Assembly: GCA_038211295.1 (NCBI GenBank)
Contig: JBBQVS010000003.1
Location: forward strand, 61,641 to 125,640
DNA length: 64,000 nucleotides
From: JBBQVS01 sp038211295
GTDB taxonomy: Bacteria > Chloroflexota > Ktedonobacteria > Ktedonobacterales > Ktedonobacteraceae
Direction of reading: 5' to 3'
Shown one piece after another: positions 43,683 through 52,563 of this stretch (positions are counted from its first letter, which is position 1; each line of letters opens with the position of its first letter). The translations under genes and the position numbers were made by a program. Under the pieces are notes generated by a model. The model searched no databases. It saw nothing but the letters and a program-made list of their open reading frames with translations, and had not been told where the DNA came from.

Positions 43683-44524
43683 AGATTACCACCCATATCA
43701 ATTGGTGGCTCTATACCAAGAAACTCTCGATAAATTCTTTCTTTGTAACCAACACCAATTTCGTTTACGGCATTTATAAATGCTTGGTATGTACCTGCGC
43801 CACCAATTTTTTCCCAAAACTCATCACCAATTAACACTACTTCATCATTTCGCATATCGAACCAGCGAGCAGGAAAACTCCAGGTATAATTTTCACGTCT
43901 GCCGTAGGGATTATACGGCAGCGCGTAATAAGCACCATCAACAAGCTTAGGATGCATTGCATACAACTTCAACATTTTTTCTTTACTAACTTTCGTCTGG
44001 TCGCTGTTTGGCAGTGGTGCTTTTAACTCAAAAGCATAACGCAGTTTCTTTTCTGTATCTTCAGCATAAACATCACATACTATGGGTGTAGGTATCAGCT
44101 CCCCGCCCCCTTTTAAAATATAGGTAAGCTCTGCGTTCCAATCAGGTCGGACACGCTTTTCACCACTGGTTCTTGCTATAATATCTTGATGTTCGAGTCT
44201 GTTCAACACCTCAGCAATGCGTCTTAAGCGTTCCTGGGGAACCTGTCCGTTAATTGTATAAGAGGTTTCTCCGCGTCCCAAGCCTTCTTTTGCTGCGATG
44301 ACAGCTAATTTTTCCCAAGCACCTCCAAACGGCGTAACAAACCGTCTTTCAAAGTGTGAACCTTTGAAGATTTCATCAGGAACCAACGCAGCATAAAGTG
44401 GTTTCATGGCTCTGTGTCTGTCACTAAGAAATGGGTCTTTAATTAACACATTATCCATAACTTTATCCATCATTGTTTTAATGACAGATTGAATCGCTTG
44501 CTTGATGCGAAGGTTCTCGCCCAT
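43679..44524 (-). CDS. Type II restriction endonuclease, TdeIII-like
   Basis: 281 residues. The segment FELKAPLPNSDQTKVSKEKMLKLYAM, with Asp in VCDVYAED before it, looks like a PD-(D/E)xK nuclease core and matches the TdeIII family as I recall it (a GGNCC-type specificity in that family; not verifiable here). Other blocks: KPLYAALVPDEIFKGSHFERRF at the N-terminus and GAYYALPYNPYGRRENYTW. The ATG directly abuts the stop of the methyltransferase gene (TAAATG), so they form one operon. The pair is more AT-rich than the purine genes, consistent with acquisition. Confidence 0.8.
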   Translation of the reverse strand: MGENLRIKQAIQSVIKTMMDKVMDNVLIKDPFLSDRHRAMKPLYAALVPDEIFKGSHFERRFVTPFGGAWEKLAVIAAKEGLGRGETSYTINGQVPQERLRRIAEVLNRLEHQDIIARTSGEKRVRPDWNAELTYILKGGGELIPTPIVCDVYAEDTEKKLRYAFELKAPLPNSDQTKVSKEKMLKLYAMHPKLVDGAYYALPYNPYGRRENYTWSFPARWFDMRNDEVVLIGDEFWEKIGGAGTYQAFINAVNEIGVGYKERIYREFLGIEPPIDMGGNL

Positions 44525-45769
44525 TTATTTTTTCCTCCAGATAAACACGGACTCGTAGAACTCTGTTGCACGTCTTCCAGTTCTTCTATTTACATGTCTG
44601 TTGACAGTGGCCTCAACAGTCACGTCTAACGCTTTCGCGATTTCCTCGTAAAGGTTATGCTTATCACCAGCAACAATAATGAAATATGCCCCCGAAGGCA
44701 TCGATTTGCTAATATTGCTAAAAACATGAGTAATTCCTTCTTGATATGCCTTCTTAGCCTTCTGACTAGTCCCTCCCTTTGCTTGCCCGATTTCTTCTGA
44801 CCGACGATCTTCTAGTCCTAGCAATTCGTAGGCATAACGATGCTGTTCATGGTAATCAATCAAGCCAACATAGGGGGGACTTGTGACAACTCCATCGACA
44901 AAAGGAATTTCGGCTTTTGAACTATCTTGATGATAAATACTCACGTTTGCAGTAGTTTGTAGAGGAGCAAAGGCTTTGATTCTAGCAACGGTATCCAGAC
45001 TATACCTAGCAATAAACTGGAATGAAGTCGTTGTAGGTTTACATATACGCTTGTGTTTATAGCACTGGTAAGGCTCGATCTGTGGTTTTTTGGGGATGTC
45101 TAAATCAAAATGCGTTGTCAATCTTGCCGATCTCGCTGAACGGGAAAGAATCACCTTTAGCAAATCCTGGTATTCATAGTTTTGTATAAGAGACCTAAAA
45201 GCCACCAATTCTTGCAACGCTTGCGGCGCAAACCATGTTTCGAGATATGCATTGTGTGTATCGCCTTGTTGTAGGTAGGGTACGGTCTCGAATAGCTCAC
45301 GTTGGTAGAGGCTAGTTTGCGTGAGCTGCTTCACTTTTGAGAGGATGTCTTTAATTTCTCTTTCAGCTTTTTCCAGCATGTAATGGTCGGTTTTCGCCTT
45401 CATAAGAATGACGTTAAATGCTGAAACATCGTAGCCAATGGCATTTATACCAAGCTCGTTGGCCTGCACTAACGTTGTACCTGATCCTGCAAAAGGGTCT
45501 AAAATCGTCTGTCCCGAAACGAAATACTTTCTAAGAAAAATTTCAACGAGTTGTGGAATGTACTTACCTAAATATGGGTGTAATCTATGAACGTGCTTCG
45601 TTCTTTCTCGTTCAGGGAGTTCTTTTTCTGTCCAATTCAAGTAGAGACTGGAAAGAGGAGTTTCTGTTGTTATATCAGCAGGAAGTGTACCATTTTCCGT
45701 ACCAGAGTAGGAGATAACCCTACGTTCCTCATTCGTCAGAGTAGGAGATGGTTGCTGAGTATTTACCAT
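44525..45769 (-). CDS. DNA methyltransferase of the restriction-modification pair
   Basis: 414 residues. SAM motif LDPFAGSGTTLVQANELG (91-107) precedes catalytic motif TSPPY (296-300), with VDGVV before it; the SPPY form favours N4-cytosine methylation, though N6-adenine is possible. The N-terminal TKHVHRLHPYLGKYIPQLVEIF is common in such enzymes. Ends in NRHVNRRTGRRATEFYESVFIW. ATG 45769 (MVNTQQPSP) has GAAGGA 9 bases upstream; the frame is open to 45859. It precedes the restriction gene, as expected for protecting the host first. Confidence 0.87.
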   Translation of the reverse strand: MVNTQQPSPTLTNEERRVISYSGTENGTLPADITTETPLSSLYLNWTEKELPERERTKHVHRLHPYLGKYIPQLVEIFLRKYFVSGQTILDPFAGSGTTLVQANELGINAIGYDVSAFNVILMKAKTDHYMLEKAEREIKDILSKVKQLTQTSLYQRELFETVPYLQQGDTHNAYLETWFAPQALQELVAFRSLIQNYEYQDLLKVILSRSARSARLTTHFDLDIPKKPQIEPYQCYKHKRICKPTTTSFQFIARYSLDTVARIKAFAPLQTTANVSIYHQDSSKAEIPFVDGVVTSPPYVGLIDYHEQHRYAYELLGLEDRRSEEIGQAKGGTSQKAKKAYQEGITHVFSNISKSMPSGAYFIIVAGDKHNLYEEIAKALDVTVEATVNRHVNRRTGRRATEFYESVFIWRKK

Positions 45770-46008
45770 AAAATAACGTCCTTCTGCTCTGACTACTGAG
45801 TCCCTGTTGTACTTCAAAGCACTTCTACTATAGCATGAGAAATCTGCCGAGACAAGCATTTGAGCATGGGAAAGCCACTGCTCTCACTCACAATTGCCCT
45901 TGCCTTTATCGTACCTGTTCGTTCACTCCTCCAACGTTTCTCTATTCCCGTATGCTATACTGCTTAAATACTCACCTTGACTACATGTTTTAGACGGAGA
46001 GAGTGCCA

Positions 46009-47604
46009 ATGACCACAAGTGAACAGCGTAGCTCACAGACATCACCCGATACGACAGTCGCGCAGGCCAAAGCGGCGGAACTCCACAGCCTTAAAGCCAA
46101 CGCGATGCTTGGAGGAGGCGAACGACGTATCGAGCAGCAACATAAAAAGGGCAAGTTGACCGCGCGTGAACGCCTCGACCTGCTACTGGACGCCGACAGC
46201 TTCAACGAGTTGGACATGTTTGTTACACATCGCTCCACCGATTTCGGTCTGGAGACACAGAAAATTCCGGGCGATGGTGTTGTCACAGGCTATGGGCAGA
46301 TTGACGGACGCCTCGTGTATGTTTTCGCGCAAGATTTCACCGTCTTTGGCGGCTCCCTCTCCGAGGCACACGCGGAAAAAATTTGCAAAGTGATGGACAT
46401 GGCGATGAAAAACGGCGCACCCATCATTGGTCTCAACGACGGCGGCGGGGCGCGTATTCAGGATGGCGTCGTCAGCTTGGGCGCGTATGCCGATATTTTC
46501 TTACGTAATACGCTGGCCTCCGGCGTTGTCCCTCAACTCTCCGCGATTATGGGGCCATGCGCGGGCGGCGGCGTCTACTCACCCGCGATCACCGATTTTA
46601 TTTTTATGGTTGAGGAGACCAGTTACATGTTTGTAACCGGCCCCAACGTGGTGAAATCAGTCACACACGAAGATGTGACCTTCGAGGGGCTTGGTGGAGC
46701 ACAGATACACAATAGCAAAAGTGGTGTCGCGCACTTTGCCGCCCCTGGCGAGGCGGAATGTCTGCACCAGATACGCCAGCTTATGAGCTACCTGCCCTCA
46801 AACAATGTGGACGACGCCCCACGTTTCGTGCCAACCGACTCGCCCAAACGCGCAGATATCGCCCTCGATAGCATCATTCCCGATAACCCCAACAAGCCCT
46901 ACGACATGACCAGCGTCATCAAGCATATTGTCGATGATAGCGGTTTTTTCGAGGTACAGGAACACTTCGCGAAAAATATCCTCATTGGTTTCGCGCGGCT
47001 CAATGGTCGCTCTGTCGGCATTGTCGCGCAACAGCCACGCGCCCTTGCCGGCGTGCTGGACATCAACGCCTCGGATAAAGCGGCGCGTTTTGTGCGCTTC
47101 TGCGATTGCTTCAACATTCCCTTGATTACATTCGTCGATGTACCAGGGTTCCTGCCGGGCGTCAGTCAGGAGCATAGCGGCATCATTCGGCACGGCGCGA
47201 AGTTGCTGTACGCCTACTGCGAGGCCACTGTTCCCAAGATCACCGTGATTACGCGCAAAGCCTACGGTGGCGCGTATGACGTGATGAGTAGCAAACATGT
47301 GCGCGGCGATATTAACTACGCATGGCCCACCGCCGAAATCGCCGTCATGGGGCCAGAGGGCGCGGTCAACATTCTTTTTAAAGACGAGATTGAGCGAGCC
47401 ACCAACCCGGAGCAACGCCGCGGAGAGCTAATCGCCGAATATGTCGAGAGGTTCGCCAATCCCTATATCGCTGCCGGACGAGGCTACATCGACGAGATCA
47501 TCGAGCCACGCCAGACACGCGTCAAGCTCATCAACGCGCTCGAAATGCTCAAGAACAAACGTGACACCAATCCACCCAAAAAGCACGGGAACATTCCATT
47601 GTGA
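46009..47604 (+). CDS. pccB: Acyl-CoA carboxylase carboxyltransferase beta subunit
   Basis: Biotin-dependent carboxyltransferase, 531 residues. It transfers carboxyl from carboxybiotin to propionyl-CoA or acetyl-CoA. Seen: KGKLTARERLDLLLD, QDFTVFGGSLSEAHAEKI, NDGGGARIQDGV, IMGPCAGGGVYSPAITDF, VFVTGPNVVK-like, FEGLGGAQIH, PGFLPGVSQEHSGIIRHGAKLLYAY, KAYGGAYDVMSSKH and AVMGPEGAVNI. The residue patterns fit PccB. No alpha subunit or biotin carrier gene adjoins; a VOC epimerase-like gene lies 9 kb away. ATG 46009 has GGAG 9 bases upstream; GTG 46003 is less likely. Confidence 0.9.
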   Translation: MTTSEQRSSQTSPDTTVAQAKAAELHSLKANAMLGGGERRIEQQHKKGKLTARERLDLLLDADSFNELDMFVTHRSTDFGLETQKIPGDGVVTGYGQIDGRLVYVFAQDFTVFGGSLSEAHAEKICKVMDMAMKNGAPIIGLNDGGGARIQDGVVSLGAYADIFLRNTLASGVVPQLSAIMGPCAGGGVYSPAITDFIFMVEETSYMFVTGPNVVKSVTHEDVTFEGLGGAQIHNSKSGVAHFAAPGEAECLHQIRQLMSYLPSNNVDDAPRFVPTDSPKRADIALDSIIPDNPNKPYDMTSVIKHIVDDSGFFEVQEHFAKNILIGFARLNGRSVGIVAQQPRALAGVLDINASDKAARFVRFCDCFNIPLITFVDVPGFLPGVSQEHSGIIRHGAKLLYAYCEATVPKITVITRKAYGGAYDVMSSKHVRGDINYAWPTAEIAVMGPEGAVNILFKDEIERATNPEQRRGELIAEYVERFANPYIAAGRGYIDEIIEPRQTRVKLINALEMLKNKRDTNPPKKHGNIPL

Positions 47605-47640
47605 GATGAGACAACGTTAAGAGGTGTGTAATGGCGGGAG

Positions 47641-47712
47641 TTTGGTATAATAGTGGCGGGGGCAAACCCAACCACTATTATACGTGTAACCGCGCGGCTT
47701 CGCTACGCTCAT
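47641..47712. repeat. Palindromic intergenic repeat (copy at 47.6 kb)
   Basis: A 12-bp perfect hairpin GTATAATAGTGG / CCACTATTATAC (47645-47656, 47672-47683) is followed by CCGCGCGGCTTCGCTACGC, nearly the same as the segment at 25673 in the larger copy. Truncated member of the family, between convergent genes; may also terminate transcription. Confidence 0.65.
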
Positions 47713-47715
47713 AAG

Positions 47716-48597
47716 CTAGCCCTTCAGACCAGTTTGTTTGAAGCCTTCGGCGATGTACCGTTGGAGGAAAAAGAACACAATCACAAGGGGTAGAATAGCG
47801 ATAGCCGAGCCGATAAACAGCTCGTGTAGATTGAGTACCTGCGCGTTCAGGAAGTTCGAGAGTACCACCTGCACCGTGTAGACCGAGGGGTCTTGTCCCA
47901 CCACCAGAGGCCACAGGAAGGAGTTCCAACTCTGGATGAAGGCCAGCACACCAAGCGAGGCCAGAATCGAGTACGAGTTTGGAAGTACGATGCGCCAGAA
48001 AACACCCCATTCGCCCAGACCATCGACACGTCCCGCCTCTTCCAACTCATGTGGAAAGCTCAGGAAGAATTGGCGAAACAGAAACGTCGTGAACCCACTG
48101 AACAGGAATGGCACAATGATACCCTGCAAAGAACTCACCCAACCCAGGTACGAGATAAGCACGTAGGTCGGTACAAAGGTGACGGTACTAGGAATCATCA
48201 AAGTGACAATGATCGCGTAGAAAACGATATTTGACCAGCGATACGGGATACGGGCCAGGCCATAGCCCGCCAGACAACAGAAGAAGAGTTGCCCCACCGT
48301 TTGCAGAATCGCGACAATCGCGGAATTGAGCAACCCCTGCGCGAAGGTCACGCTGATATCATCGAATAGCTCCTGAATATTCTCGAAGTGCAGAGTGCTG
48401 GGGAAAAATGTCCAGTGCAACGCGGTGATCTCTTTATCTGTCGCGAGGCCATTTCTCAGTATCAGGTAAAACGGAAGCAAAAAGAGAATCGCCAGAACGA
48501 TGAGCAATATATATTGGAGGATTGTACCAATGAGGCCACCCGCCGAAATGTTTTTTTTACGGCGCGTGGGAGCCTGCTGTGAAACAATTGATGCCAT
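47716..48597 (-). CDS. Carbohydrate ABC transporter permease, MalG-like
   Basis: Inner-membrane permease of 293 residues with six predicted membrane segments. The ATPase-contact loop is EEAGRVDGLGEWGVFWRIVLP (position about 190-210). Ends KQTGLKG as in the MalG/UgpE group. Start ATG 48597 (MASIVSQQAPTRRKK) has AGGAGAGG 4 bases upstream; the frame extends to 48663. Last gene of the transporter operon. No ATPase gene is nearby, so it probably shares a multi-use ATPase encoded elsewhere. Confidence 0.92.
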   Translation of the reverse strand: MASIVSQQAPTRRKKNISAGGLIGTILQYILLIVLAILFLLPFYLILRNGLATDKEITALHWTFFPSTLHFENIQELFDDISVTFAQGLLNSAIVAILQTVGQLFFCCLAGYGLARIPYRWSNIVFYAIIVTLMIPSTVTFVPTYVLISYLGWVSSLQGIIVPFLFSGFTTFLFRQFFLSFPHELEEAGRVDGLGEWGVFWRIVLPNSYSILASLGVLAFIQSWNSFLWPLVVGQDPSVYTVQVVLSNFLNAQVLNLHELFIGSAIAILPLVIVFFFLQRYIAEGFKQTGLKG

Positions 48598-48607
48598 CAA
48601 ACCTCTC

Positions 48608-49576
48608 CTAATCCGCTTTGCCAAAGCCGAAGATGCGGCCTTGAACCAGAGAAATAACCACAATAATCAGTGCGAGAATCATGGCACCGGCACTACCACG
48701 CCCATAGTCCTGATCGCTCAGCGCAACATTGTAAAGATAGACGAGCGGCGGACGGGCCAGGATCTGATTGCCTCCGGTCATAATGTTAAAAAACTCATCG
48801 AACGCCTGAAAGCCGTAGATGATACATAACAGCAAGACCGCGATAGAGGTATTGCGTAAGAGCGGCAATGTGATATAGCGGAACGTCGTCCAACCCTTTT
48901 TTGCACCATCGACAAAGGACGCCTCGTACAGCTCACGCGGAATCTCCTGCAAGCCAGCGATATAGATAATCATAAACACACCAAGCTGTAGCCAGAGGCG
49001 AACCGTTACAAGCACCAGCCAGTACCAGGGCGGGCTTGTGCTAGAGACCCATGAGATAGGGGCAGCACCAAAGAGGGCGGTTACGGAATTCACCAGACCG
49101 TAGGGCAGGCCCGCAAAAACGCTCATCTTCCACACCAGCGAGGCCACGACGTAGGAACAGGCTGTTGGTAGAAAGAAAACAGAGCGGAAGAAACCGCGTG
49201 CGACGCGGGCATTGTTCACCAGCAACGCCAGGCCCAGTGCTCCTCCCAGAGTTGTCGGGACAATGAAGAGCGTGAAGATAGCAAAGGTGAGTAGTGATTT
49301 GATGAACGACTGGTCTTGCAACATCGCTTGATAGTTTTGCAAGCCAACAAATTCGCTGGGCGTGATCGTCGCACGTGCATTGAAGAAGCTTAGAATAATA
49401 CTCCACACGATGGGGACATACACAAATAAGAGTAGACCGAGCATGAGCGGCCCGACAAAACTCCAGAATGTCAGAGTGGTGCGAAGCGTCTTCTGGCGTA
49501 CTCTGCTTACCGCCTGCTGCTTTTCTGCTGCCGAGGTCAGCGTCTTTGCTGATGAGACAACACTTGAGGACTTCAT
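48608..49576 (-). CDS. Carbohydrate ABC transporter permease, MalF/UgpA-like
   Basis: Membrane permease of 322 residues, first of the pair. A hydrophilic N-terminus (about 30 residues) precedes segments FWSFVGPLMLGLLLFVYVPI and LTFAIFTLFIVPTTLGGALG. The coupling loop is EASFVDGAKKGWTTFRYITLP. It ends FGFGKAD. Start uncertain: ATG 49576 (MKSSSVV) with GGAAGG 13 bases upstream, or TTG 49588 two bases after it. 10 bases before the second permease start. Confidence 0.9.
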   Translation of the reverse strand: MKSSSVVSSAKTLTSAAEKQQAVSRVRQKTLRTTLTFWSFVGPLMLGLLLFVYVPIVWSIILSFFNARATITPSEFVGLQNYQAMLQDQSFIKSLLTFAIFTLFIVPTTLGGALGLALLVNNARVARGFFRSVFFLPTACSYVVASLVWKMSVFAGLPYGLVNSVTALFGAAPISWVSSTSPPWYWLVLVTVRLWLQLGVFMIIYIAGLQEIPRELYEASFVDGAKKGWTTFRYITLPLLRNTSIAVLLLCIIYGFQAFDEFFNIMTGGNQILARPPLVYLYNVALSDQDYGRGSAGAMILALIIVVISLVQGRIFGFGKAD

Positions 49577-49692
49577 AGGCCAATTCAATCCTTCCTGCTA
49601 AAGCACAAATGGACATCCACTCATTATATACTATGAGCGAATGTCCAGATGTACTAGTGATGTTTTTCTGTGTCTACATGCCAGATCATGGT

Positions 49693-51003
49693 TTAGCTCA
49701 GGAGTCTGGTCAATTCGGCCTGACACTTCTGGGCCGCATTGTGAATTTCGCTCTTAGCATTCGCTTTATTCTTGAGAATATTGCTACATGCATCACGGAG
49801 CGCGTTATCCATCAACGTGTCCCATGTTGGGGGTAAAGCGTGTCCATACTTGTTCAGGTACTCTACAGCTTGCGCGGCAGGCCCGCTCTGAAGTTTCGTT
49901 GTTTTCGCGGTAGTGCTGGCGCGTGGGGGAACGTGGAAGCCATACCCAACGCACCAGTCGCTCTGAACGGCAGTATTGTCGATCCAGAGATACTTGACGT
50001 ACTGTTTGGCGGCATCGATGTTTTTGCCCTTGCCATAAACCATCTGCGACCAGCCACCAAAGAAGGTAGATGGTTGTACTGATGCATTGAGGGCAGGCCA
50101 CGGCACAACGCCGAAGTCGTCGCCCAGTGCCTTCGCGATACCCGGCATGGCCCACAGTCCCGTCCACTGCATAGCCGCGAGTCCCTGCGTGAACGCCGAG
50201 GGATCCCACCAGAACGTTGGAGCGTCGATGAGCAATGCACCGCTATTGTTTAGCTCAACTAGTTTCGAGTACGCGTTTGCCGTGCCATCTACATCGAAAG
50301 TGATCTTATCGTCCTTGATGAAATCGGCTCCCGCTCCCCAGGGCGCGACCAGGTACAGAGCATCAACGCCACCGTCCTGACCAACGTAGAGACCTTTGAC
50401 GCTGCCTTTGTTTAACTTCTTAGCTGCTGTGATGAGTTCGTCCATTGTCGTCGGAGGTTGTACACCAGCTTTTTGGAGCAGACTCTTGCGATAGTACAGC
50501 AGTCCCATGTCGTTAATCATCTTGATAGCATAAATCTTGTTATTGATGGTGAGAGGCTTGAGGGCGGCGGGACTAAAATCGCTTTTTGCATCGGCAATAA
50601 TGTCGTCAAGCGGAGCAATTAGACCAGCCTTTACCTGATCGAGCGAGGGATTTTGCAGTTCAAATACATCAGGCGCACCGGAACCAAGCAGGGCAGCATT
50701 AACCTTGTTTGGATACTCATTGCCCGTACCTGCCACCCAGCTCACCTTGACATTGGCCTTAGTGTACTCTTTGGCGTAACGGAGAACGGCCTGTTGCGTA
50801 CCCGCCTCACCATACTGGTGATACCATTGTGTCAAGGCAACGCTACCACCGCCACCACCACTGGTACTCCCACCACTTCCACATGCCGCCAGAAATGCAG
50901 CACTACCAGCACCAAGGGCTGCCAGACGCATAAACTCGCGTCTGGGCAACTGAAAACCCGCACTTGTCAACTGCTCGATTATTCGCTGATACTCGTTGTC
51001 CAT
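49693..51003 (-). CDS. Sugar ABC transporter substrate-binding lipoprotein (Tat-type signal)
   Basis: Extracellular solute-binding protein, family 1, 436 residues. N-terminus LPRREFMRLAALGAGSAAF with twin Arg21-Arg22, followed by a lipobox LAAC with Cys41: a Tat-exported lipoprotein. A Gly/Ser linker (GSGGSTSGGGGGS) then leads to the binding domain (VALTQWYHQYGEAGTQQAV ... APDVFELQNPSLDQVKAGLI). ATG 51003 has GGGAG 10 bases upstream; the longer frame to 51270 runs over an operator and is rejected. Transcribed from the promoter at 51378-51406, with a leader of about 370 bases. Confidence 0.93.
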   Translation of the reverse strand: MDNEYQRIIEQLTSAGFQLPRREFMRLAALGAGSAAFLAACGSGGSTSGGGGGSVALTQWYHQYGEAGTQQAVLRYAKEYTKANVKVSWVAGTGNEYPNKVNAALLGSGAPDVFELQNPSLDQVKAGLIAPLDDIIADAKSDFSPAALKPLTINNKIYAIKMINDMGLLYYRKSLLQKAGVQPPTTMDELITAAKKLNKGSVKGLYVGQDGGVDALYLVAPWGAGADFIKDDKITFDVDGTANAYSKLVELNNSGALLIDAPTFWWDPSAFTQGLAAMQWTGLWAMPGIAKALGDDFGVVPWPALNASVQPSTFFGGWSQMVYGKGKNIDAAKQYVKYLWIDNTAVQSDWCVGYGFHVPPRASTTAKTTKLQSGPAAQAVEYLNKYGHALPPTWDTLMDNALRDACSNILKNKANAKSEIHNAAQKCQAELTRLLS

Positions 51004-51193
51004 GAATGATTTCTCCCTGTCTCTGATGCAACAATGCATCATACCACTAACGACGGAGCCATGAATGCCCCACTTTACGTTGTTCAAGAGATAGACAATG
51101 TTCTTCGCTTCACCCGAAAAATAGGACGCGATGTCCCTCTTCACAGCAGGTACAACCTTGAATGCTGGTAGATGACTCCTCTCTAGAAGCTTA

Positions 51194-51211
51194 TAGGGAA
51201 ACGCTTCCCTA
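51194..51211. promoter_or_regulatory. LacI-type operator 1, in transporter leader
   Basis: TAGGGAAACGCTTCCCTA: perfect half-sites around a central CG. It lies inside the 5' leader of the binding-protein gene, 161 bases from operator 2, so it may act as a roadblock or as a loop partner. Confidence 0.8.
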
Positions 51212-51354
51212 CAGAAAGATGAATGTGGTGCCACTAGGTATACGTACTGCTTTAGGTGTTTCTCACACAAGATTTTGCATTTCAGTAAGAGGTGTTACTA
51301 TTAAATCTTGTTCGCGCTAAAAGTTTCTCGGTAACTTTTTCTACAACTAAATCG

Positions 51355-51372
51355 TAGGGAAGCGGTTCACTA
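51355..51372. promoter_or_regulatory. LacI-type operator 2, over transporter start point
   Basis: TAGGGAAGCGGTTCACTA: one mismatch to the consensus TAGGGAANCGNTTCCCTA. It begins 6 bases downstream of the minus-strand -10, covering +1. Confidence 0.78.
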
Positions 51373-51377
51373 TTGTA

Positions 51378-51406
51378 GTTATAACCGATGAATAGCAACT
51401 TGTCAA
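51378..51406 (-). promoter_or_regulatory. Promoter of the sugar transporter operon
   Basis: TTGACA (51401-51406), 17-base spacer, TATAAC (51378-51383), reading left. Near-consensus. Confidence 0.82.
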
Positions 51407-51436
51407 TGCTTTTGACGGCCTTTTATAAAAGATGAC

Positions 51437-51465
51437 TTGACACAAGTCGATTGTCGAGGTATAAC
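51437..51465 (+). promoter_or_regulatory. Promoter of the lacI-type gene and isomerase
   Basis: TTGACA (51437-51442), 17-base spacer, TATAAC (51460-51465), reading right. Same two boxes and spacing as the divergent promoter. Confidence 0.82.
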
Positions 51466-51483
51466 TAGGGGAACGCTTCCCTA
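51466..51483. promoter_or_regulatory. LacI-type operator 3, over regulator start point
   Basis: TAGGGGAACGCTTCCCTA: one mismatch to the consensus, directly abutting the -10 of the regulator promoter; implies autorepression. Confidence 0.8.
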
Positions 51484-51529
51484 GTTAGCGTATGTAGAGA
51501 GCCATGACGAGTTTCGGGGGATAAGAGAC

Positions 51530-52558
51530 GTGGCAAACATTTATGACGTGGCTCGTTTAGCACGAGTGTCAACAACGACTGTTTCAAAGGTGCTTTCCAA
51601 CACACCTTATGTCAGTGAGAAGACGCGACAACGCGTGCTGGATGCCATGCACGAGCTTCAGTATTCGCCAAACCTAGCGGCGCGTGGCCTCACAAACAAT
51701 CACACTTATGTGTTAGGGATTATCATTCCACACGACCCCGACTACTCGTTTAGAGAACCATTCTTTCTCGAAATCATTCGCGGCATCGAAAACGTGGCAA
51801 GCATGAATGACTACAGCGTCTTGCTTTCTATGTCCAAAAAATCCGCCCAGCACACACCTTATGATCGCTTCCTCCGTGCCGGCTATGTCGATGGAGTCAT
51901 CACGGTTGAAACATTACAGGGACAGCTTGATGAGCACGAATTGACTATAAGTGGTGTGCCACGCGTCTCTGTTGGCTATAGAGAAGATGGGCAGGCAATC
52001 AACTCGGTCAACGGCAATGATTGGCAGGGAGCATATGAGGTGACGAAGCACCTTTTAGAACTAGGACACCGCCACATTGGTGTTATCAGTGGCCCCACCA
52101 ATTTTATCCAGGCAATAGACGAACGCTTACAGGGGGCTTGTGCAGCGTTAGAAGAATATGGTCTGACACTTGACCCAAACCTTCTCGCCTATGGCGACTT
52201 CTCGATTGAAAGCGGCTTTCACGCAACCGCACCGCTTCTCCACAGAGACCGACCTCCAACCGCAATCTTCGCAATGAATGACCGTATGGCACTTGGGGCC
52301 ATCGATAAGGCACGCGAGGCAGGGTTACATGTTCCCAGCGATCTCTCCGTTGTTGGTTATGACGATATCCCCTTGACCTCTGTAATCGATCCACCGCTTA
52401 CGACCATTCGTCAGTTTCCAGCCGAGATGGGCAAAATCGCCACTCAGCGTCTGCTTTCACTCATCACACGAGAGACTACTCAGTTCGCGTCAATCGTCCT
52501 GCCTATTGAATTAGTGGTGCGTGGTTCCACGGCGGCACCCGCATTTTCAAAGGAGTGA
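51530..52558 (+). CDS. LacI-family transcriptional regulator
   Basis: Sugar-responsive repressor, 342 residues. N-terminal HTH ANIYDVARLARVSTTTVSKVLSNTPYVSEKTRQRVLDAM (1-42), hinge helix SPNLAARGLTNN, then periplasmic-binding-like effector domain with VLGIIIPHDPDYS, HRHIGVISGP, AIFAMNDRMALGAI and VVGYDDIPLTSVIDPPLTTIRQ. GTG start at 51530 after GGGGGATAAG. Its stop overlaps a GTG upstream of the isomerase; the two are one operon. The three palindromes in its promoter region are the probable targets. The effector is likely the sugar handled by the neighbouring transporter and isomerase. Confidence 0.94.
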   Translation: MANIYDVARLARVSTTTVSKVLSNTPYVSEKTRQRVLDAMHELQYSPNLAARGLTNNHTYVLGIIIPHDPDYSFREPFFLEIIRGIENVASMNDYSVLLSMSKKSAQHTPYDRFLRAGYVDGVITVETLQGQLDEHELTISGVPRVSVGYREDGQAINSVNGNDWQGAYEVTKHLLELGHRHIGVISGPTNFIQAIDERLQGACAALEEYGLTLDPNLLAYGDFSIESGFHATAPLLHRDRPPTAIFAMNDRMALGAIDKAREAGLHVPSDLSVVGYDDIPLTSVIDPPLTTIRQFPAEMGKIATQRLLSLITRETTQFASIVLPIELVVRGSTAAPAFSKE

Positions 52559-52563
52559 CCCCA

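Noticed and set aside
46798..47415. 205-codon frame antisense to pccB
   Set aside because: Complete overlap with a conserved carboxyltransferase; shadow frame.
51004..51270. 89-residue N-terminal extension of the sugar-binding protein
   Set aside because: It would bury the Tat lipoprotein signal and run through operator 1; ATG 51003 has a good ribosome site.
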